The translations under genes and the position numbers were made by a program. Positions 5,701-6,365 of a stretch of DNA of 6,365 nt are shown in pieces (the first letter of the stretch is position 1; the number at the start of each line of letters is the position of its first letter). Source of the DNA: Bacteroidales bacterium (lineage in GTDB: Bacteria; Bacteroidota; Bacteroidia; Bacteroidales; UBA932); NCBI GenBank assembly GCA_017471085.1, contig JAFUWW010000106.1, positions 1-6,365 on the forward strand, in the 5' to 3' direction. A model generated the notes under the pieces. It did not search any database. It was not told the DNA's origin and was given only the letters and a program-made list of their open reading frames with translations.

Positions 5701-6365
5701 TCCGTAGCCGCCTCCTTCCGGCTCAGGAGTGACTGAATTACCGTCCGCGTTCCGTCCTTCGACAGCAGATACGTATGCTTGTAATCGGCCACATTGTACG
5801 GCACCGGAGACCCGTTCACCAGATAGATATTACGCGCGCCTGCAAAATCCAGGATACCGCGGACATTCCGGGGATGGAGGCGACCAATCTCGTCCATCAC
5901 ACAGTGAATCCGGAAATCCGAGAACCGTCCGGAAACCCGCTCCTTGAACACATTGATCAGCATAATGTTTACCATGGCCTTCACCAGCACGTCCGTCCCG
6001 TCGGAGCCCACGGAGGAGATTTTCTCCACCCAGCCGGTGTCATTGTCGTTCTCCGTAATGCGGAACTGCAACTGGAAAGTATCGCTGAGCGTAAGCCGGC
6101 TACGCATAGCATGCTCTCCTGTAAGCAGTTTCATCAGCGACAGCAGATAATCCACTGCCGCACTGCGGGACTCATCCCGGGACACCCCGGAAAACAGATT
6201 CACCTGGTCCAGATCGTACCCGTGCTCATCGGCGAAGTCCTTGATACGTTGCAGGAGCGTCACCATTTTTTCGGCAGACGGGATAGTCCTCAGTTCGATA
6301 CTTTTCACAGCACCGATGAAATTCTTTTCCTTGAAGTCGTAATTGATGTCCTTGATGATGCCGGC
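5697..6365 (-). CDS. MukB/MksB/JetC-like SMC ATPase, C-terminal head only (5' cut by window edge)
   Basis: The reading frame is open from base 6365 to the TGA at 5697-5699, giving the last 222 residues of a larger protein; there is no real start inside the window (GTG 6308 is internal). Visible features in order: a segment likely leaving the coiled coil (KDINYDFKEKNF); an ABC-signature-like SVGSDGTDVLVKAM (118-131); Walker B FRIHCVMDEI (151-160) with D158 and E159; a D-loop-like GRLHPRNV; and RNIYLVNGSP (178-187). The end aligns well with the MukB tail as I recall it (LFLDEAARLD, LIIAAP, TTYKLV). This places it in the MukB/MksB/JetC clade of SMC-like proteins, possibly the DUF3584 group. Such proteins load on DNA and extrude loops; in Wadjet they recognise small circular DNA. 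The full protein would be about 1,000 residues or more. It is coupled to the TOPRIM gene. Confidence 0.8.
   Translation of the reverse strand, partial: AGIIKDINYDFKEKNFIGAVKSIELRTIPSAEKMVTLLQRIKDFADEHGYDLDQVNLFSGVSRDESRSAAVDYLLSLMKLLTGEHAMRSRLTLSDTFQLQFRITENDNDTGWVEKISSVGSDGTDVLVKAMVNIMLINVFKERVSGRFSDFRIHCVMDEIGRLHPRNVRGILDFAGARNIYLVNGSPVPYNVADYKHTYLLSKDGTRTVIQSLLSRKEAATE

Noticed and set aside
5697..6308. Treating the SMC head as a complete 203-aa gene starting at 6308
   Set aside because: The codon at 6308 is GTG and the frame continues open with SMC-like sequence to the window edge; the gene is cut, not short.
1..6365. CRISPR arrays, tRNA or rRNA genes, insertion sequences
   Set aside because: No regularly spaced repeats, cloverleaf-like sequence, rRNA segments or transposase were recognised on either strand.

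Overview
The window looks like a GC-rich member of the Bacteroidota, probably Bacteroidales. Three things suggest this: promoter-like TAnnTTTG (-7) boxes occur ahead of several genes, Shine-Dalgarno sequences are largely absent, and two proteins carry an LFLxHPEGI domain that I recall mainly from uncharacterised Bacteroidota proteins. The genus cannot be fixed from the sequence.

Left half (1-3478), redox metabolism. A flavodiiron protein of the FprA type (minus strand, running off the left edge a few residues before its expected end) is divergent from a flavin reductase/flavoredoxin-like protein (plus strand). They share a 165-bp control region with two -7-like boxes and two palindromes. One palindrome is a perfect 9+9 bp inverted repeat lying on the fprA -7 box. 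Downstream on the plus strand are an iron-type alcohol/aldehyde dehydrogenase with all metal ligands of the YqhD/BdhA class and, 18 bp later, a small TIGR04076-type protein of unknown function. Together they suggest an oxygen- or aldehyde-detoxifying redox cluster in an anaerobe.

Middle (3479-4821), two regulator-like genes. Gene A (minus, 196 aa) and gene B (plus, about 138 aa) are divergent and share a diverged domain centred on LFLxHPEGI, whose layout resembles a PhoB/OmpR-type winged helix without a receiver domain. Their shared upstream region holds a near-perfect 18-bp palindrome. An imperfect 22-bp direct repeat (19 of 22 identical) flanks gene B.

Right end (4822-6365), an SMC/TOPRIM pair on the minus strand. 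The upstream gene is cut by the right edge. Its visible 222 residues are the C-terminal ATPase head of a MukB/MksB/JetC-like SMC protein, with an ABC-signature-like SVGSDGTD, a Walker B VMDE and a MukB-like end. Its stop overlaps the start of the next gene as ATGA. That second gene encodes a 292-aa protein with a C-terminal TOPRIM-like domain (VEN, GDFD, EQ) resembling JetD/MksG. This is the end of a Wadjet-like (JetABCD/MksBEFG) anti-plasmid operon or a divergent relative. It is the most interesting part of the window; any JetA and JetB genes would lie beyond the right edge.
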